Below, piece by piece: positions 23,539 through 35,894 of a stretch of DNA of 64,000 nucleotides. Under the pieces are notes generated by a model. It saw nothing but the letters and a program-made list of their open reading frames with translations. It had not been told where the DNA came from and searched no databases. A program made the translations under genes and the position numbers. Every line of letters begins with the position of its first letter. Positions within the stretch are counted from its first letter, which is position 1. The stretch comes from Chimonanthus salicifolius (Eukaryota; Streptophyta; Magnoliopsida; Laurales; Calycanthaceae): the NCBI GenBank assembly GCA_013350335.1, contig CM023536.1:14327520-14391519 (forward strand), read 5' to 3'.

Positions 23539-24510
23539 ATGGAGAAATGCATGCACAACTACTACATTTCTCCTGATCTGAAATGGGGAAGGAAACGCGT
23601 TCGATACACTTCTGATGCCAAAATGACATCTACGCATCCAGGCAACAGATCTCTGTCCTTCAATTCAGAATTCGGCACCTCTTCTGATAAGTTCCATGAT
23701 AAACTGCCCAGTATCCTCAAACCCTCCTCCATTTCTGGTCTTCAAAAATCACAGCGGCTGTCCTTGATGGACGAAGATGATGGAATTAAAGAAATCAAGA
23801 AAAAATTGCTGGTCCATCTACGTTCAACTGCTGACAAGTTAAGACTCCCTGTTGTAGAGAAAGAGGATGAGGATAAAAGGGCCGCATTGCCTCCATGGAA
23901 TCTCCGGACGAGGAGCCGTTTGCATGGCTCCGGCACAGAACGGCACTGTCAATTTAGAACGGAATTCAAGTTTGGTTTCTGTGCCTCCACCACCACTGCC
24001 CCCAACGTTGCCTCTAGTGCAGGATAGTCTGCCGAAATCAAAGAGGCGGAGAGGTTTGCCACCGCCACTGGAGGGTGAAGGAAATGAGTCACGGAAGAAG
24101 CTACGAATCTCACTGACTAGAAAAGAAATCGAAGAGGATTTTCGGATCATTATGGGATCCAAGCGGCAGAGGCGGAGGCCAATGCGCAAGACAAGAAAGG
24201 AGCAGCGCATTTTGGATGTAAGAAACCTAATCTTCCATCTTATTTTGAATTTTTATGTCTTTCCCCATTTTTGGATAGTAATACAAATTAGGGTTTCTTG
24301 ACTCTCGTGATTTTTCTACGATTTTGGGTCTGATCCAAGGGCAGGACAAAGGGGGCAGAGGGCTCCAAAATTTTGTCACGATTTTGTAATTTAGGGCAGA
24401 GGGCTCCTAAATTTCAGGCAGTACTAGAAATTCAGAATTCCCTTCTTAGCCTTTCCAATGTGGCAATTTGATATTGTAAATATATTAGGGTTATTGTTGC
24501 ATTTGGAATT

Positions 24511-24577
<67 letters not shown>

Positions 24578-25020
24578 TAGACTTTTGAAAATGTTATTTC
24601 CTTTCTCTAATCTGAGAGCACCTAATCATATTCATTTTCTCAGTTTTTTAGTCCCATAAAGTTCAAATATCATAAATTATTTAATATCAATATTCACAGA
24701 TTTAGCATTTTAGAAAATGTTGTGTTCATTTTATTCACACTTCAAACTTAATCAAGTGCACTTTATAAACTGTTCAATCCTTTCATCGAGGTCCCTTTTC
24801 GAAAATTCACCAAACATTACTTGTTCGACTTAGTTCTAAAAAATGTTGGATGGAGAGACATGTTTGACTATATTTAACTGTTCCATGAACTCCTGGAAAA
24901 ATTATTGGTTTATCCCTTTACTTGCTCAGGATTCTAATACAGCATTTGCAAATTTTTCAGGCATTCTTCCCTGGTCTGCATTTGCCCTTGATCACGCTTG
25001 ATATGTTACGACGATATTGA
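23539..25020 (+). pseudogene. DUF1639 family gene, frameshifted in exon 1
   Basis: Two exons: 23539-24217 and 24961-25020, with a GT-AG intron of 743 bp. Exon 1 starts MEKCMHNYYISPD and reaches the family's PWNLRTR motif, where the frame shifts near 23913-23915. The next frame continues AVCMAPAQ, a basic KSKRRRG segment, then ISLTRKEIEEDF and an Arg-rich stretch. Exon 2 supplies FPGLHLPLITLDMLRRY and a stop, the position of the conserved FPGLWL block, but without its Trp. DUF1639 proteins are plant-specific and of unknown function. The shift looks like loss of two bases after RTR (or gain of one). With the altered C-terminus it suggests a pseudogene, although an assembly error at one site is possible. 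A pyrimidine-rich leader precedes the ATG. Confidence 0.8.
24513..24572. repeat. (TA)n microsatellite in the DUF1639 intron
   Basis: About 60 bp of uninterrupted TA inside the intron. Confidence 0.95.
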
Positions 25021-26534
25021 TGCTTCTGGGGAAGGTTTGTACATTTTTAAAGGCAGAATTTCTTGAATGATGCAGGCACTTTTTTGAAGCTTGACTGTTA
25101 ATGCTATTTCAACTGTACAATTTGGAGAGATGTGTAGTACCACATTTGTTCATATGATCTGAATAAAGGCAAGAGGCCTTCTTGGTTTTATGTTGAGGAG
25201 ATTTCCTTTCCCAGTACAATCCTTTTGTACTGTGGTTTTTATGGTGTATAGGGCTTCAGGCTTATTCTCTCTTTTCCTTTTCTTTTTGTCATGTTCGGTA
25301 CTTTCTTTATTAATAATATTTTCTTGTCTTCATTTTTTTTTTAAAAGTTCAGATGTACATGTTCATGTTGAATGGATATACAAGTTCACTTGATTAAATT
25401 TGTTCCTAATTTGATAATTTTTTCCTTTGTAAGATTTATTTTGTTTACAAGGTTTCTTTGTATTCCTGAATGGTTCTGGTGGCTCTATGATGGATGATGC
25501 ATGGTTGCTTTGATCATTGAATTTTATGTAAAAAATGTGTTTGTCAATATATTGTTGTTTTCCTCATCAATCTAAGGAGGAATTTGAATAGATGCACTGA
25601 ATTTTCATGCTATGTTGGTGTGGAAGTTCAAATGATTAAATTTGTTTCTGATTTGATTTCTTCAGAGTTTTATTTTGTTAGCAGAGTTGTTTTGGTCATT
25701 GGAATTTTACAAGTGACATGAGATGGGTGGTTTTCTTTCCACTTTCCTTCATGTTCAGACTTCCTGTCTCAACCCACACTATTAAACAAAGGAATGCAAA
25801 TAACTCATTGACCATCATGGATCGGAAGCCAAATGCTTAAGTCTTCATTGAATATCCCAAACACAACGGTGTCCTGATTTGGCCAGAGCACACTCAAATG
25901 CCTTGTTAATTGTTATAAGGTGCCTCATTTTTAGGATGGTTTGTCCTTGGTTTTGAACTTTCTTTTCCAATGGGAGTCGTTGATGTGTCTCCTTTGGGAG
26001 CCACTTTCTTCTTTTTTTTAAATTTTCTTTTGCAATGGAGACCATTTCTCATTCATAGAGGAGATGGGGCAACAGTGCCAACACACTGTCAACGCTGTTG
26101 ACAATTAAATGGCAGTCATTAAGTTCCACGTTCATCTATTGCGATATTATGAAATTCTTCAATGAAAATGACCCCCTAAACTCTCATTGTTCCAGTTTGG
26201 ACCTCCAACTTGGTTGTCCCTCTTTCTGCATAAGCAGTGTTCTTGTTATATGATGACTATAGTTTGTTATTGCCTTCATTTTGAAGGCTAATAATTGAAT
26301 GTTTACAACTATTGGATAGGATGAGGCACAATTTGTAGATTACCCCTCTATGTATTGAAAGATGGGTTCATGAATGTTTCTCCATGGTCCCATCTCAGAA
26401 ACTCTTAGGGCAAGCATTTGTCTTGTAACACACAGCTCCTGTCCCTGGCAATGGATGTGAATCCAATTGACAATTCTAATTCTAATTGGATCTTTCTAAA
26501 TGAATAGTTCCATGTACCCTTTTGAGACGCTTAA
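25021..26534. other. DUF1639 3' region and unassigned DNA
   Basis: AATAAA at 25162-25167 lies 142 bp after the stop and could be the polyadenylation signal. Two diverged copies of a TGATTAAATTTGTT-CTGATTTGAT block occur near 25390 and 25633. No gene is supported. Confidence 0.5.
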
Positions 26535-27000
26535 ATGGTGCGGCCTGGGCTCTCATTATTGAGATGCGAAGAGAGAATGGTCACAGATGATGTTTTCATC
26601 ATCTTGATGCAGAGATTTTCTTAAGCAAGAATGGTCAAGAAGGCCATTGTTGTTTTTTGACGAAATGTCAAAATTTGGTTGTCGACTTGATTTTGATGAA
26701 ATATGCATTTGGGTGTCTATTGGATGCTCTCTGTAAGAATGGAAGTTTCATTGAAGCTATATTGTTGTTTGAGGATATGCGATTTCAATCTCTACTAATG
26801 TTAAAGCCTTTTATATCATACTGTATGGTTGGTGTAAGGTTGGAAAGCTGATTGAGGCAACATTTGTATTCATTCAGAGGAGAAAGGATGGATTTGAAAC
26901 TGATATTGTGGTTTACAATGATCTTTAAAAATGGGTATGCAGTTGCTCAGAAAAAATATCTTTACTACCTTTTAAAGTTATTTGGAAATCCATTGCACCT
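26535..27000 (+). pseudogene. P-class PPR pseudogene fragment
   Basis: A short frame near 26540-26580 reads AAWALIIEMRRENG, typical of the run-up to PPR repeats. At 26660-26790 a clear repeat follows, including YAFGCLLDALCKNGSFIEA and LLFEDMR. Another repeat with CKVGKLIEA and DGFETDIVVYNDL lies in a shifted frame at about 26835-26925, followed by a stop. Frame changes and stops separate the pieces, and no start region or further repeats are visible. Intact members are usually organellar RNA-binding proteins; this copy cannot be one. Confidence 0.8.
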
Positions 27001-28899
27001 TCTAGAGTTGAAGGTTTATTATGTTGCCAGGCCTTTCTTAGTAAGATCCTTCTTTCGACAATTTAGAGGCTAGAATTATTTTTTTTCTTGCATAACATCT
27101 GCCATTTGTTCTGGAACAATGAGGGATAAGTGGATCACTTATTCTTCCTTTGTCCTTCCTTCTCTCCCTCTTTCCAGTTCATTGGCTCAATCTTTGTCAT
27201 TTTCAGCCTCTCATGATAGGTTAGGGTTCAAAACCTTTCCAAAAGGAAGGGTCAAGTCTTGCATAAGGTAGTACCTTGGGAGTTGCATGGTCTGGTTTGT
27301 TTAAAGAACAGGCATATTTTCAAAGAGCAAAAGCATCTTAAGGAGCTGGTGTGCTAGAGAGAATCAAGCTCAGTATCATCAGTTCTGCCTTGGAGGCGGA
27401 CACTCTTTTTTTATGACCAAGGTATCCAGTCGTCTCATCTAACTAATCTTTAGGGCATGTGTAAGCTTCCCAATCTGCACATGCCGAGTACATAACAATG
27501 GAGAGTAGCTCTTTTTGTGTTGAGGAGGACTTGATCTCAAGACTTCCCACAAGAAAAGACAGGTTTTGGCAACCAAACCAACCCCCTCAGGGTTTGGAGG
27601 CAGACGCATTTGCTAGAATCTTGAGAAGAATCATTCAGGCATGCTAGAATTTTATTTCATGGAAGATCTTAGGAATTTGTTTGGTTTGTGCAAAGAATAT
27701 GTCAATCTGATGAAGATTTAAATTCGTAAATGCAAGAAAATCTGCACCCTTCCTAAGATCTTCCATGAAATAAAATTTTAAACCCAAATTCTATAATTTG
27801 GATCTAGGATTTCAAATCTTCGAAGCCTCAAACTAAATCTCCTTCGGCTTAGATCAGGAGAAAACCCGAAGTCAAAATGAATTACCAAAATTAAGTTTTA
27901 CTCAATGGAAAAATAAAATCGGCTCAAATCTCATTAGGTAAAATTGACGGCATGCATGCAAATATTCATTAATGAATAAAAATTAAAATGAGTCCAAAAT
28001 TGAATGTTAAAATTAAATTCAAACAATATGGCCGAACATGTAATTAATTAAACAATATGGTCAATTAAAATATTTTATCATAAAGAAAAAAATTAGTCAT
28101 TGTAATTAAAAAGTAAAATCGAGGTCATCGTCCTCTTCCAGTCCAGACCAAAACAACATTAAAAAGCCTGCAATCCAAATTTGCCCTCTAAAATCCTCCT
28201 GATATTAAAAAAAAAAAAAATACAATATTCTAAGCTCAAGCTTTATAAAGTTATGTGAGCTTAAGAAAACTATATGCAATGTCAAATTTTTTTTTTTATA
28301 AAATTGGTATTCCGACCCCACATTGAAGGTGAGACTATATAGAAATTTATATTTCTCATCTAAAATAAATGATATTATCAATCATGGTTTTTTAGACTTA
28401 AGCAGCAAGATCTAGAAAAAAATTCCATATTATTTTTATGCAACTTTTGAATCCCATTTAGTGCAGTTAAAGAAATTCTCCCAAAAACAACTATCTATTA
28501 TTTTAATAAATACAACAAGTTGTTAATGAAAAGCAATAAACAACAAATAAAGTTTGTCTCTGAATCTCTTATTACTATGAATTTTTTTTTTTAATCAAAT
28601 TCATCATTTCATGGATTTTTCTATGGAAGTTTATCAAGCAGATGGAGGCTAATCCACTATGACTGTTAGATTAATAATGATTAAGAGTTGGGATAGATGT
28701 GTTTATTCAAGTCTTTCCCAACCTTTTAATTCAAATAATAAAGTTAATATAGTTCTTTCCTTTTTTGATATTGTTAAAACACCATAAAGACCATCATCAA
28801 GTTCAAATATAGTTCAATCAAGTTTTAATAGTCTCTAGTCTCTCTCCAAATGAGCTTAAGAAGCTCAAAGAGCAAATAGAAACAAATTAGATGAAATTT
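27001..28899. other. Unassigned intergenic DNA
   Basis: AT-rich, without supported genes. It contains the perfect inverted repeat at 27648-27777 and a partial SINE-like minus-strand tail near 28285-28335 (CCACATTGAAGGTGAGACT), like the SINE tails at 33605 and 42757. Confidence 0.5.
27648..27777. repeat. Perfect 28-bp inverted repeat, 74-base loop
   Basis: Arms 27648-27675 and 27750-27777 are exact reverse complements built round TTTCATGGAAGATCTTAGG. As RNA this is a long stable stem. It could be a small foldback element or a repair product; nothing shows that it is a microRNA gene. Confidence 0.9.
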
Positions 28900-29085
28900 T
28901 AAGGGATTAGTTTGATGGTAATTTCCCACTTTTGATAGTGGGAGGACATGGGATTAAGTCCCCCTCAACATAAAAAGGATACTCTTCTTAGTTCTGTACC
29001 CAGCGTGTGCGAATTGAGAGGTTTATCCCATTTGAAAACTTCAGGTGGGACGCTTGGATACCTTGGTCTCCAAAAAAGAAAAAAA
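28900..29085 (+). mobile_element. tRNA-derived SINE
   Basis: A box-A-like TTAGTTTGATGGTAATTTC head, a box-B-like GGGATTAAGTCC, a non-tRNA body and an A-rich tail (AAAAAAGAAAAAAAATAG). Both boxes are degenerate. Confidence 0.5.
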
Positions 29086-31149
29086 ATAGATACGATCAAA
29101 TGAGATATGATCAAATGAGAAAGAACCTTGAAGTTCGTGCATAAATCAAGTATAAAGAAGAAAAAGTATCAACAAAATCCAGTGATTTTCAAATTTTTTT
29201 TTTTTTGAATTTTTACTCTTTTACATTTTTAAGCATATTCTTTCATTTCAAAAATTTTAGATTTTACACACTGATACATAATGAACAGCATCAAGATTTA
29301 AGTCCAGGATTTGGGGAAAATGGGTTCTCCACTTTTTCAATATTTCAAATATTTTCAGAATTTTTTGAAAATTTTGAAAAATTGGACCATCTGACAGTCA
29401 CATATCGGGCTGCATTGTTTGATATGCCGGTATCGGCCTATATCTCAAATATTGGTAGATACACATTTTATCGGCCGATATATCAAGATTTAAACAACCG
29501 AGTTCAACACGAAGGGTGTAATAATAATATAATATGCTATGAGTTGATTTTATATCTATTTTTTTGGGCTAGTGTTCCAAGCCTAATCTTATAAATAAAT
29601 TTGATGTTAGTCTTACGTTAACTTCTAGATCTAAGGTTTCGAAGGTTTAAAATCATCAAAAGCTAAAACTTCTTTAGCCTAGAGTTTTCATTCGTATTTA
29701 TAACGTTTCTCACAAAATAAACCCTAAATACATTCTCAACGGTTAAACTCACATTGCATGATTTTAAACTTGACCCTTCAATCATAATAAAATTAAAAAT
29801 GACTAAAATATCTTTAAATTTGAAACTCTAGCAAACTCTATTAGAAAATTAGCTATAAAACTTTTATCAAGTTGTGTTAGAATTGCATTTACTTTGGCAA
29901 GTTTGATAGGTAATTGAATACGTTCTCCGCTGAATCCAATTTCATATTATTCGTACATCATATTACATTTGAAATATGACTAGAAATATGAAGGGAAGGG
30001 ATAAAGAAAAACATACTGAGTTATAGGATAACTATTGATATCGTTTATGATATCGGTGATAGGAGAAATAAAACTCGCAAAGCCAACTGCAAATAGTAGA
30101 ACTCATTCTCAAAAATCGGCAATTAGGGACCGGACAGGAAAGGAAACTCATGTACTTATAAATCTCATATTCTGAAAGTCCACTGGCGATGTGGAACTTC
30201 GCTAACAATAATGATAATGAGATGGACCGCTGTTGAAAATGCCCGAAGATGGCTGAAGCCACTATTAATGACCTGACAAAGGATGGAACTTCGGTTGCAC
30301 CTACCTTTTTTGTTTATTATCTTAAAAAATAATATTAATTGGTAGGTTGGGTGGATCCAACAAACAAGCCATGTGTTCTGTTCTTATGCAACAATGAGGA
30401 ACTTGCATTCTCACCATATTAGATGATACAGACTCCGACTAAGTATCAGAGTTCTCACCTTTCATTTGGTGTAGTCTGTGAATCTTACAATCATGCACCT
30501 CTCTGTTTGAAGTGTACATATTTTGGATTTCCAATTGATGATGAATTATCAGGGCCGGCTCTGAGATCTCCTAAAATCTCAAGGGCCCTAGGCGGAGTGA
30601 GATTTCAGGGGCCATTGTGACTGGTATATTAAGGAGTTTAAGTGTGTGGGGGCCCTTTCTGTATGGGGGCTCTAGGTGGCCGCCTATGAATCATAAGACA
30701 CCAAACATTCTGAAAAAAAGTTATAGGAGATTTTGTCTATCAGATTGTTTAAGCTGCTCATGAAGCACAATTTATTTATGCAATGTACAAGTTGTTCTTC
30801 ACTATACTTCATTCCATGTCTAGGCTTCATCTCTCCTCTCTGTTTCACATTCACATTTGTGTGACTGAAAGGCATTTTCAATCATCAAGTAAATATCTTC
30901 ACACTTCAATTCTTCATGCAGAAGACCAGCCTCTCTTTCTCAAGACTTACATATTAGATTTACAGCATTGGACTTGACAATCATTTTTTAAGAGTAACAC
31001 TGACCTGCATCATCTTCACTGTCCTCTAGTTTTGATGATCTCCTCCGACGAATCTTCACTTGGGAACTTACTCTACTCACACCCTCAAAAGAAGTCCATT
31101 CCTCCTCCTTCGGTTTGTCTGCGCCAGTGATCTCTGTTCTTCCCAAATC
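29086..31149. other. Unassigned intergenic DNA
   Basis: No supported gene. 29400-29500 is rich in TATCGGCCGATATATC-like palindromes, also seen at 45450-45540. A hAT-like end lies at 30549. The rest is AT-rich without clear structure. Confidence 0.5.
30549..30690. mobile_element. Truncated hAT-type fragment
   Basis: Starts CAGGGCCGGCTCTGAG, a typical hAT terminus, followed by GGGCCCTAGGCG and, further on, GGGGGCCC and CTAGGTGGCCGCC, the same blocks as the element at 272-1283. The outer right terminus is missing. Confidence 0.6.
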
Positions 31150-34100
31150 CTATTCGAATATTATAGTTGTTGCGGTACTGGATGGTGATGGTGGTTGCTC
31201 CAAATCATTTTCTTGTGTGTCTTGTTCTGTATTGGTAAATGAGGATACGGGCTTGAAGAACAGGCAGATGGCTGTAATATCGTCAATCCTGGACTTCTTA
31301 CTTCTATTTCTCCATGCACAAGCTGCAGATTCTGTCAATAACTTAGCGGCCATTGATCGTTTCTGCGATGAAGCAATGATCTTGACAACCTTTCTGTTCG
31401 ATAGCACATCCCATACCTATCAAGACCAATGTAAGCACATTTAAAAGTTGTGGCCTTGATTTGTGGTATAATTCCTCAAACTAGGGAAAGCACCATTTGA
31501 AATAGGCATATATTTGGTCATAGTATTTGGCATTTATATTAACCATAGACCTTCATTTGATGTCTCTGAAATCACAATCCCTAATTAAATTTTCTCACAA
31601 AAAAGGCCGTGTATTCTTCATGTCAGAAGATGTTATAAAAAGGGTTTGAAAACAATCTTCACATGTGGCTTTCAATAACTAGAGTTTGATTGAATGCAGA
31701 TCTCCCCTGTTTGGCCAGAACAAGGTAAAATGAATGATCCCTCAAGTCTAATTCCTAACTAGGTTACAAGCATGGGAAGAGTATGTCATGTTAAAGGGTG
31801 TGAGAGCAAACAATACTGATAATGCACTGAGGTAACTGGTCGGTAGGGTAGGCCTTCACTCTACTGACCCAATAAATAATTGGAACCCAAAACATCCCGC
31901 ACCCCCACCTGATCATTAGAGATGTATTGTTGATGCAGTTGCGAGTTGAGTTCTGCATTGAGCTTGTGAGGGGTCAAAGGGAGGCAGTGCCCCCTTGTTC
32001 AGGGGTACGGGGGTGGAGCCCCCGAGCTTGAATTTTTTATTGGAGGACAATTTTGTAATTTCACATGACATTTTATTTAAAGCCTAATTGGAGTAGTATA
32101 TATATGGTCGCTTTATGAGAGAGAGCAGATCATCTGTAACAAGAGCCGTTTCTTCTTCGTTTTGCCTTTAAGCATAGTGGATTAGTTTGAACCCCGTGGA
32201 CGTACTGAAAGGAAACCACGTAAATCTCTATGTTATGGTTTGCTTCTCTTTGTTGATTTCTCTTTTCTGTTTTCCAATATTATTTTGTGTGTGCGGTCGA
32301 AAAGGTGATTTTCTTACAACACAATGTACCAATCAACTGAAAGAGACTAATAATTAAAATTATCTCATTGGTTCATTTTCTTACCCCGTCGGTTGCTATG
32401 ACCACAAATTCATCTCTGTCAGTTATCTTCCTATATGAAACTCGAGGGATAGTGATAACTCCGTAGTCTTTCAAGCAGCAATCTCCGAAAGCTCTGGACA
32501 TTGCAAGGCCTGGAAATTCCTCATCAGGTAACCAAATTCTGTACACACTGGGCTCTTGGCCTAGTGCAAAAATTCTTCCTCCACAGCGCATAACCCTTTC
32601 AGCTTCACCTACATTACGTGCACATACACAAGTAAATATAAATAAGAAGATATTGAAGAAAGAACAGAGAAGTCTTTATTTACATGAAAAAAAAAGAGTA
32701 AAAATGAAGAAACCTACATGGAACATTTGGCTTCAAGTCAACTGTGAGTTGAACAGGAATGGGTTGATTATTAATGTCTCGAGTGCAAAGAACGGCACGA
32801 GAATCACCTAAGTTAGCAATTGTCAAGTGTTCCCCCTGCACCATTGAAATCATGATCATGCCTCTGTACTGGACTCCTATAAAGACTATTCTCTATGGTA
32901 GCGCGAGTAATATTTACTTATGTGGAGGTGAGACTAATCCCACAGATACATGAAGCCTCTCACAAGCCTCATGCATCGAGTTACTCTACGAGTTGAACCT
33001 AAGACTTATAGTATGTTCCTAGAAGTTCAAGTTAACTGAACTACCCGTTGGGGCTATGGATCCACATGTTCTTAGCATCGGTTTTTGGAAGATTTCTTGG
33101 AGAAACAGCATCTTCCCTCAGAAAACATTGAAATATGCAATGCATTGAAATATAACCTTAAATTTCTTCAATGAAGATGAAAAGTGTCACTTGAACCGTG
33201 TGATGCATTGAAGTATGCCTAAAATTTCTTCAATGAGATATCAGATAACAATTAAGATGACACTGTCAATTATAGATGCTCAAGCTACTGAGGCCTAGGG
33301 ATAAAATTTCTCATAATAATTCAATAGATGTAGGAAGAATAAAGAAAGAACGTCAGTGTTTTTTTTAACATGGGTATCTTTACTCCACATTGGACGTTGA
33401 GTGTTGAGTATGAATCAAACTCACGACCTCGTTTCGTAAGACAAGTGTCTTGATCGCCAGCCCAACAAAAAAAAAAAAGAACAGAAGTGTAGGAAAGATT
33501 CATAAACAAGAAAGTAAAGAGATGAACACAATGAAGAAAATGATCTATTATAAGTCTTTTTCCTAGAGTACATAGTTCAAGCACACCCATTTTAATTTTC
33601 TGTGTTTTTTTTTTTTTGTAACATGGGTACCCCACTCCATATTGAAGGCGAGATTAATCCCACGAGCATGTGCAAACCTCCCAATCCACACACATTGGAT
33701 AAGTTGATGAGGAGTAATCCTATGGAGAGTGACTCAGAGGGATTTAAACATGAATCGAACTCAAGACCTCCTTTCATGAAGGGAGCTTCTTGACGGTCAG
33801 GCCAACCGCCTTTGAATTATAAAAGAAAAATACTAGCTTCGTTTGATTTATACACTACCTGTTTAAGGATGGAAACTGCAGTGGAGCCACTAAAATAACA
33901 TTCAATCTTAGAAGTGTTTAGTTGTTCATCAACGTTCATAAAGGCCTTTACAAAGCCAGCCTTCCATGATGAGAAGGATGAAGGAGATGCATCTTCATTA
34001 TTCTGGCTATTATCACTATCTTTGTCGTCGTCATCATTAATATCGATATTATATGCGTCACTATTATCATCATCACCATCATCATCTCTACAATTAATGT

Positions 34101-35230
34101 TGCTATAACTTGGGCTCAATAATTTCAATTCCTGAGAGAGCTCCGATGGTAAATTATCTCTTACAAAGCAAGCAACCTTGTGACCCAATGGACCATGACC
34201 ATCAAACACACTGCAAAATATGGTCTCCTTCTCACCATTGAAATCCTAAAAAGGAAAAAAAGAAATTGCATTTGATATTCCATTCATTTTCGCTTCTGCA
34301 TTATGTAAATTTTATTTTAGAAATGAAAAAACAATATAATCCAAAAGATATATTAAGAAACTACTAAATGAAAATAAAAATAGAAGAAAGAAAGCCCATA
34401 AAAATGAAATTGAAATGTTAAAACATTGTCTTACATATTAACCAAGCTCACCAACAAATGAAAGATTTGATAGTCACACAAAACTTCTATCATTGGTCAT
34501 ATTTAGATAGAATACAATACATACATTCACAAATATTAAAAAAATCAATAATATTATGTTGAAAACAATGTGAATTCAAATCAACTCGAACTGGGACTCT
34601 CCATAAACATATATAAAACATTAAGGTTGCGTTTGGATGAGGGGTATAGAAGTTAAAATGAGGATAACCCTCATTTACCCCCGTTTAGAAGTGAATGAAA
34701 GAGGTGAGAAAATTCCAAATTTTTCTTTCTTCAGTATAAATTCGAAAACCCCTTCACTGTATTCAAAAGAAACTTGTATAAAAGAGAAACCCATGTAAAA
34801 TTCACATCTCATCTGAACACAACCTAATTATTTTTGTGATAGAACAAGTTATTGTCTTTTAACATCTACAAGCAATCACCTCTCAAAAGTCTTTACTTCT
34901 TGCAAAGAAGAAGAGATGTATCCTTCAATTAAAAATACATGAGTTGAATTATAAATTTTATATATATGTCAAATAAAAATACCATTTTTTTTTAAAATAA
35001 GCTACATCCAACCAAGAGAGGTTCCTTACCTCCCATAAAGTCATGGAATCTTGATTGACCCCTTTCCTTCCTTTTACTGTATGCATGGATGCAAGATTGG
35101 ACGAAGTGTTCAACCTGACACGTGCTCCTCCATCTCCCACACGTGTTTCCTCCTCGCAATCCTCAAACACTTCCTCCTCTCTCTCCGGAAGTCCTCCATA
35201 TGTCACCTCTTTACTGCAACAAGCTCCCAT
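31150..35230 (-). CDS. Clade E protein phosphatase 2C
   Basis: Five exons join in frame with GT-AG introns: 35230-35030, 34245-33859, 32835-32718, 32608-32385 and 31416-31150, giving 398 residues. PP2Cs are Mg/Mn-dependent Ser/Thr phosphatases. Metal and catalytic motifs are present in order: GVNQDSM (about residue 58), FDGHG, GDSRAV, MSRAFGD, ATDGVWDVLSN and a final DDIT. The start MGACCSKE has Gly2 and Ser6 for N-myristoylation and Cys4/Cys5 for possible palmitoylation, so the enzyme is probably membrane-attached; this also favours that ATG over the open frame upstream. An Asp/Asn/Ser-rich insert lies in exon 2 between the DGHG motif and the next core block. The C-terminus after DDIT is short. 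Of Arabidopsis groups it looks most like clade E enzymes (PP2C61/72 type). Substrate is unknown. Introns 1, 2 and 4 carry mobile elements, yet all splice sites are intact. Confidence 0.92.
31928..32323. mobile_element. Probable solo LTR in PP2C intron 4
   Basis: About 396 bp beginning TGTTGATGC and ending CTTACAACACA, with ATGTA near both ends (31922-31926 and 32324-32328; one extra T lies between the left copy and the TG). It carries a CCCCCTTG and GTGGAGCCCCCGAGC block and a CCGTGGACGTA stretch seen in small plant LTRs. No internal region or primer site adjoins it. Confidence 0.5.
32922..33055 (-). mobile_element. SINE fragment, PP2C intron 2
   Basis: TGTGGAGGTGAGACTAATCCC and then a degenerate tRNA-like head (AGTTAACTGAACTACCCGTTGG) in minus orientation, related to the copy at 42757. 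Box B is poorly kept. Confidence 0.45.
33359..33467 (-). mobile_element. SINE, PP2C intron 2
   Basis: On the minus strand: box-A-like GGGCTGGCGATCAAG, box-B-like GAGTTTGATTC, then CCAATGTGGAGTAAAG and a poly(A) tail (plus-strand T run near 33359). Shorter than the neighbour at 33605, probably through internal deletion. Confidence 0.6.
33605..33812 (-). mobile_element. tRNA-derived SINE, PP2C intron 2
   Basis: On the minus strand: box A GGCCTGACCGTCAAG, box B GAGTTCGATTC (33752-33762), a body with CTCGTGGGATTAATCTC and a poly(A) tail shown by 13 T at 33605-33617. About 200 bp, the usual size for plant SINEs. Confidence 0.75.
34625..34824. mobile_element. Tourist-like MITE in PP2C intron 1
   Basis: Inverted ends GGTTGCGTTTGGATGAG and GGTTGTGTTCAGATGAG, 200 bp, non-coding, flanked by TAA on both sides (34622-34624 and 34825-34827). 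A 3-bp TAA duplication with GG-starting ends fits PIF/Harbinger-derived Tourist elements. Confidence 0.75.
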
Positions 35231-35894
35231 TTCTACAATTCTTCCAAGAAGAAGAAAACCCAATATCTCTGAATCAAAACCCACGTAGTTCCGGTCAGAA
35301 ACATGACAAAACAAGACTCCACAACTCAGTTTTCCGGCGACCCAAAAGAGATTACGGCAAAGAGGAAAAAATCCCGATAATAGGCCATTCTAAATGGCCT
35401 GGATTCATGCATTTAATCAGAATTGTCCCCATGTTTCGCAAGGAAGAACATGAGTAACATTCATTTCTATGGATTTTAAAAAGAAAAATTGAAAACAATT
35501 AACACAATCTTTGGATTGAAAATATAAAAAAAGATTGAAGAAAAGGGACATCTCTCTCTCTCTCGACGATGGGTGGTAAATGTTGGATTCCATCTGGTTA
35601 ATAAAAGTAAAAAATGAGCACTTCTCAATGATTATAGGCTACAAAGAAGGAGGCATTACCAATTTATCATGCTCCTGTGGATCGTCCAAACTTAATGGTC
35701 ATGCACTTTATTTTTGGTCCCCATGTGCCACCCTCGCCGGACATGGCCAGAGGTAAGCATCTGTCCATTAAAGAAGGTTGATGAATAAAATGAAAAGGAT
35801 GGTCATTTGCATATGGGTGGAATTCATTCTTTTTGAAAAGTTTCTTTTATTGAATATATATATGATTTATAAAAATTTCTTTATCAGATCAATC

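Noticed and set aside
23839..24210. 123-codon minus-strand ORF
   Set aside because: Antisense to DUF1639 exon 1, whose plus-strand product matches a known family.
33752..33803. tRNA gene
   Set aside because: Box A and B are present, but the sequence cannot form a full cloverleaf by eye and continues into a SINE body with a poly(A) tail.
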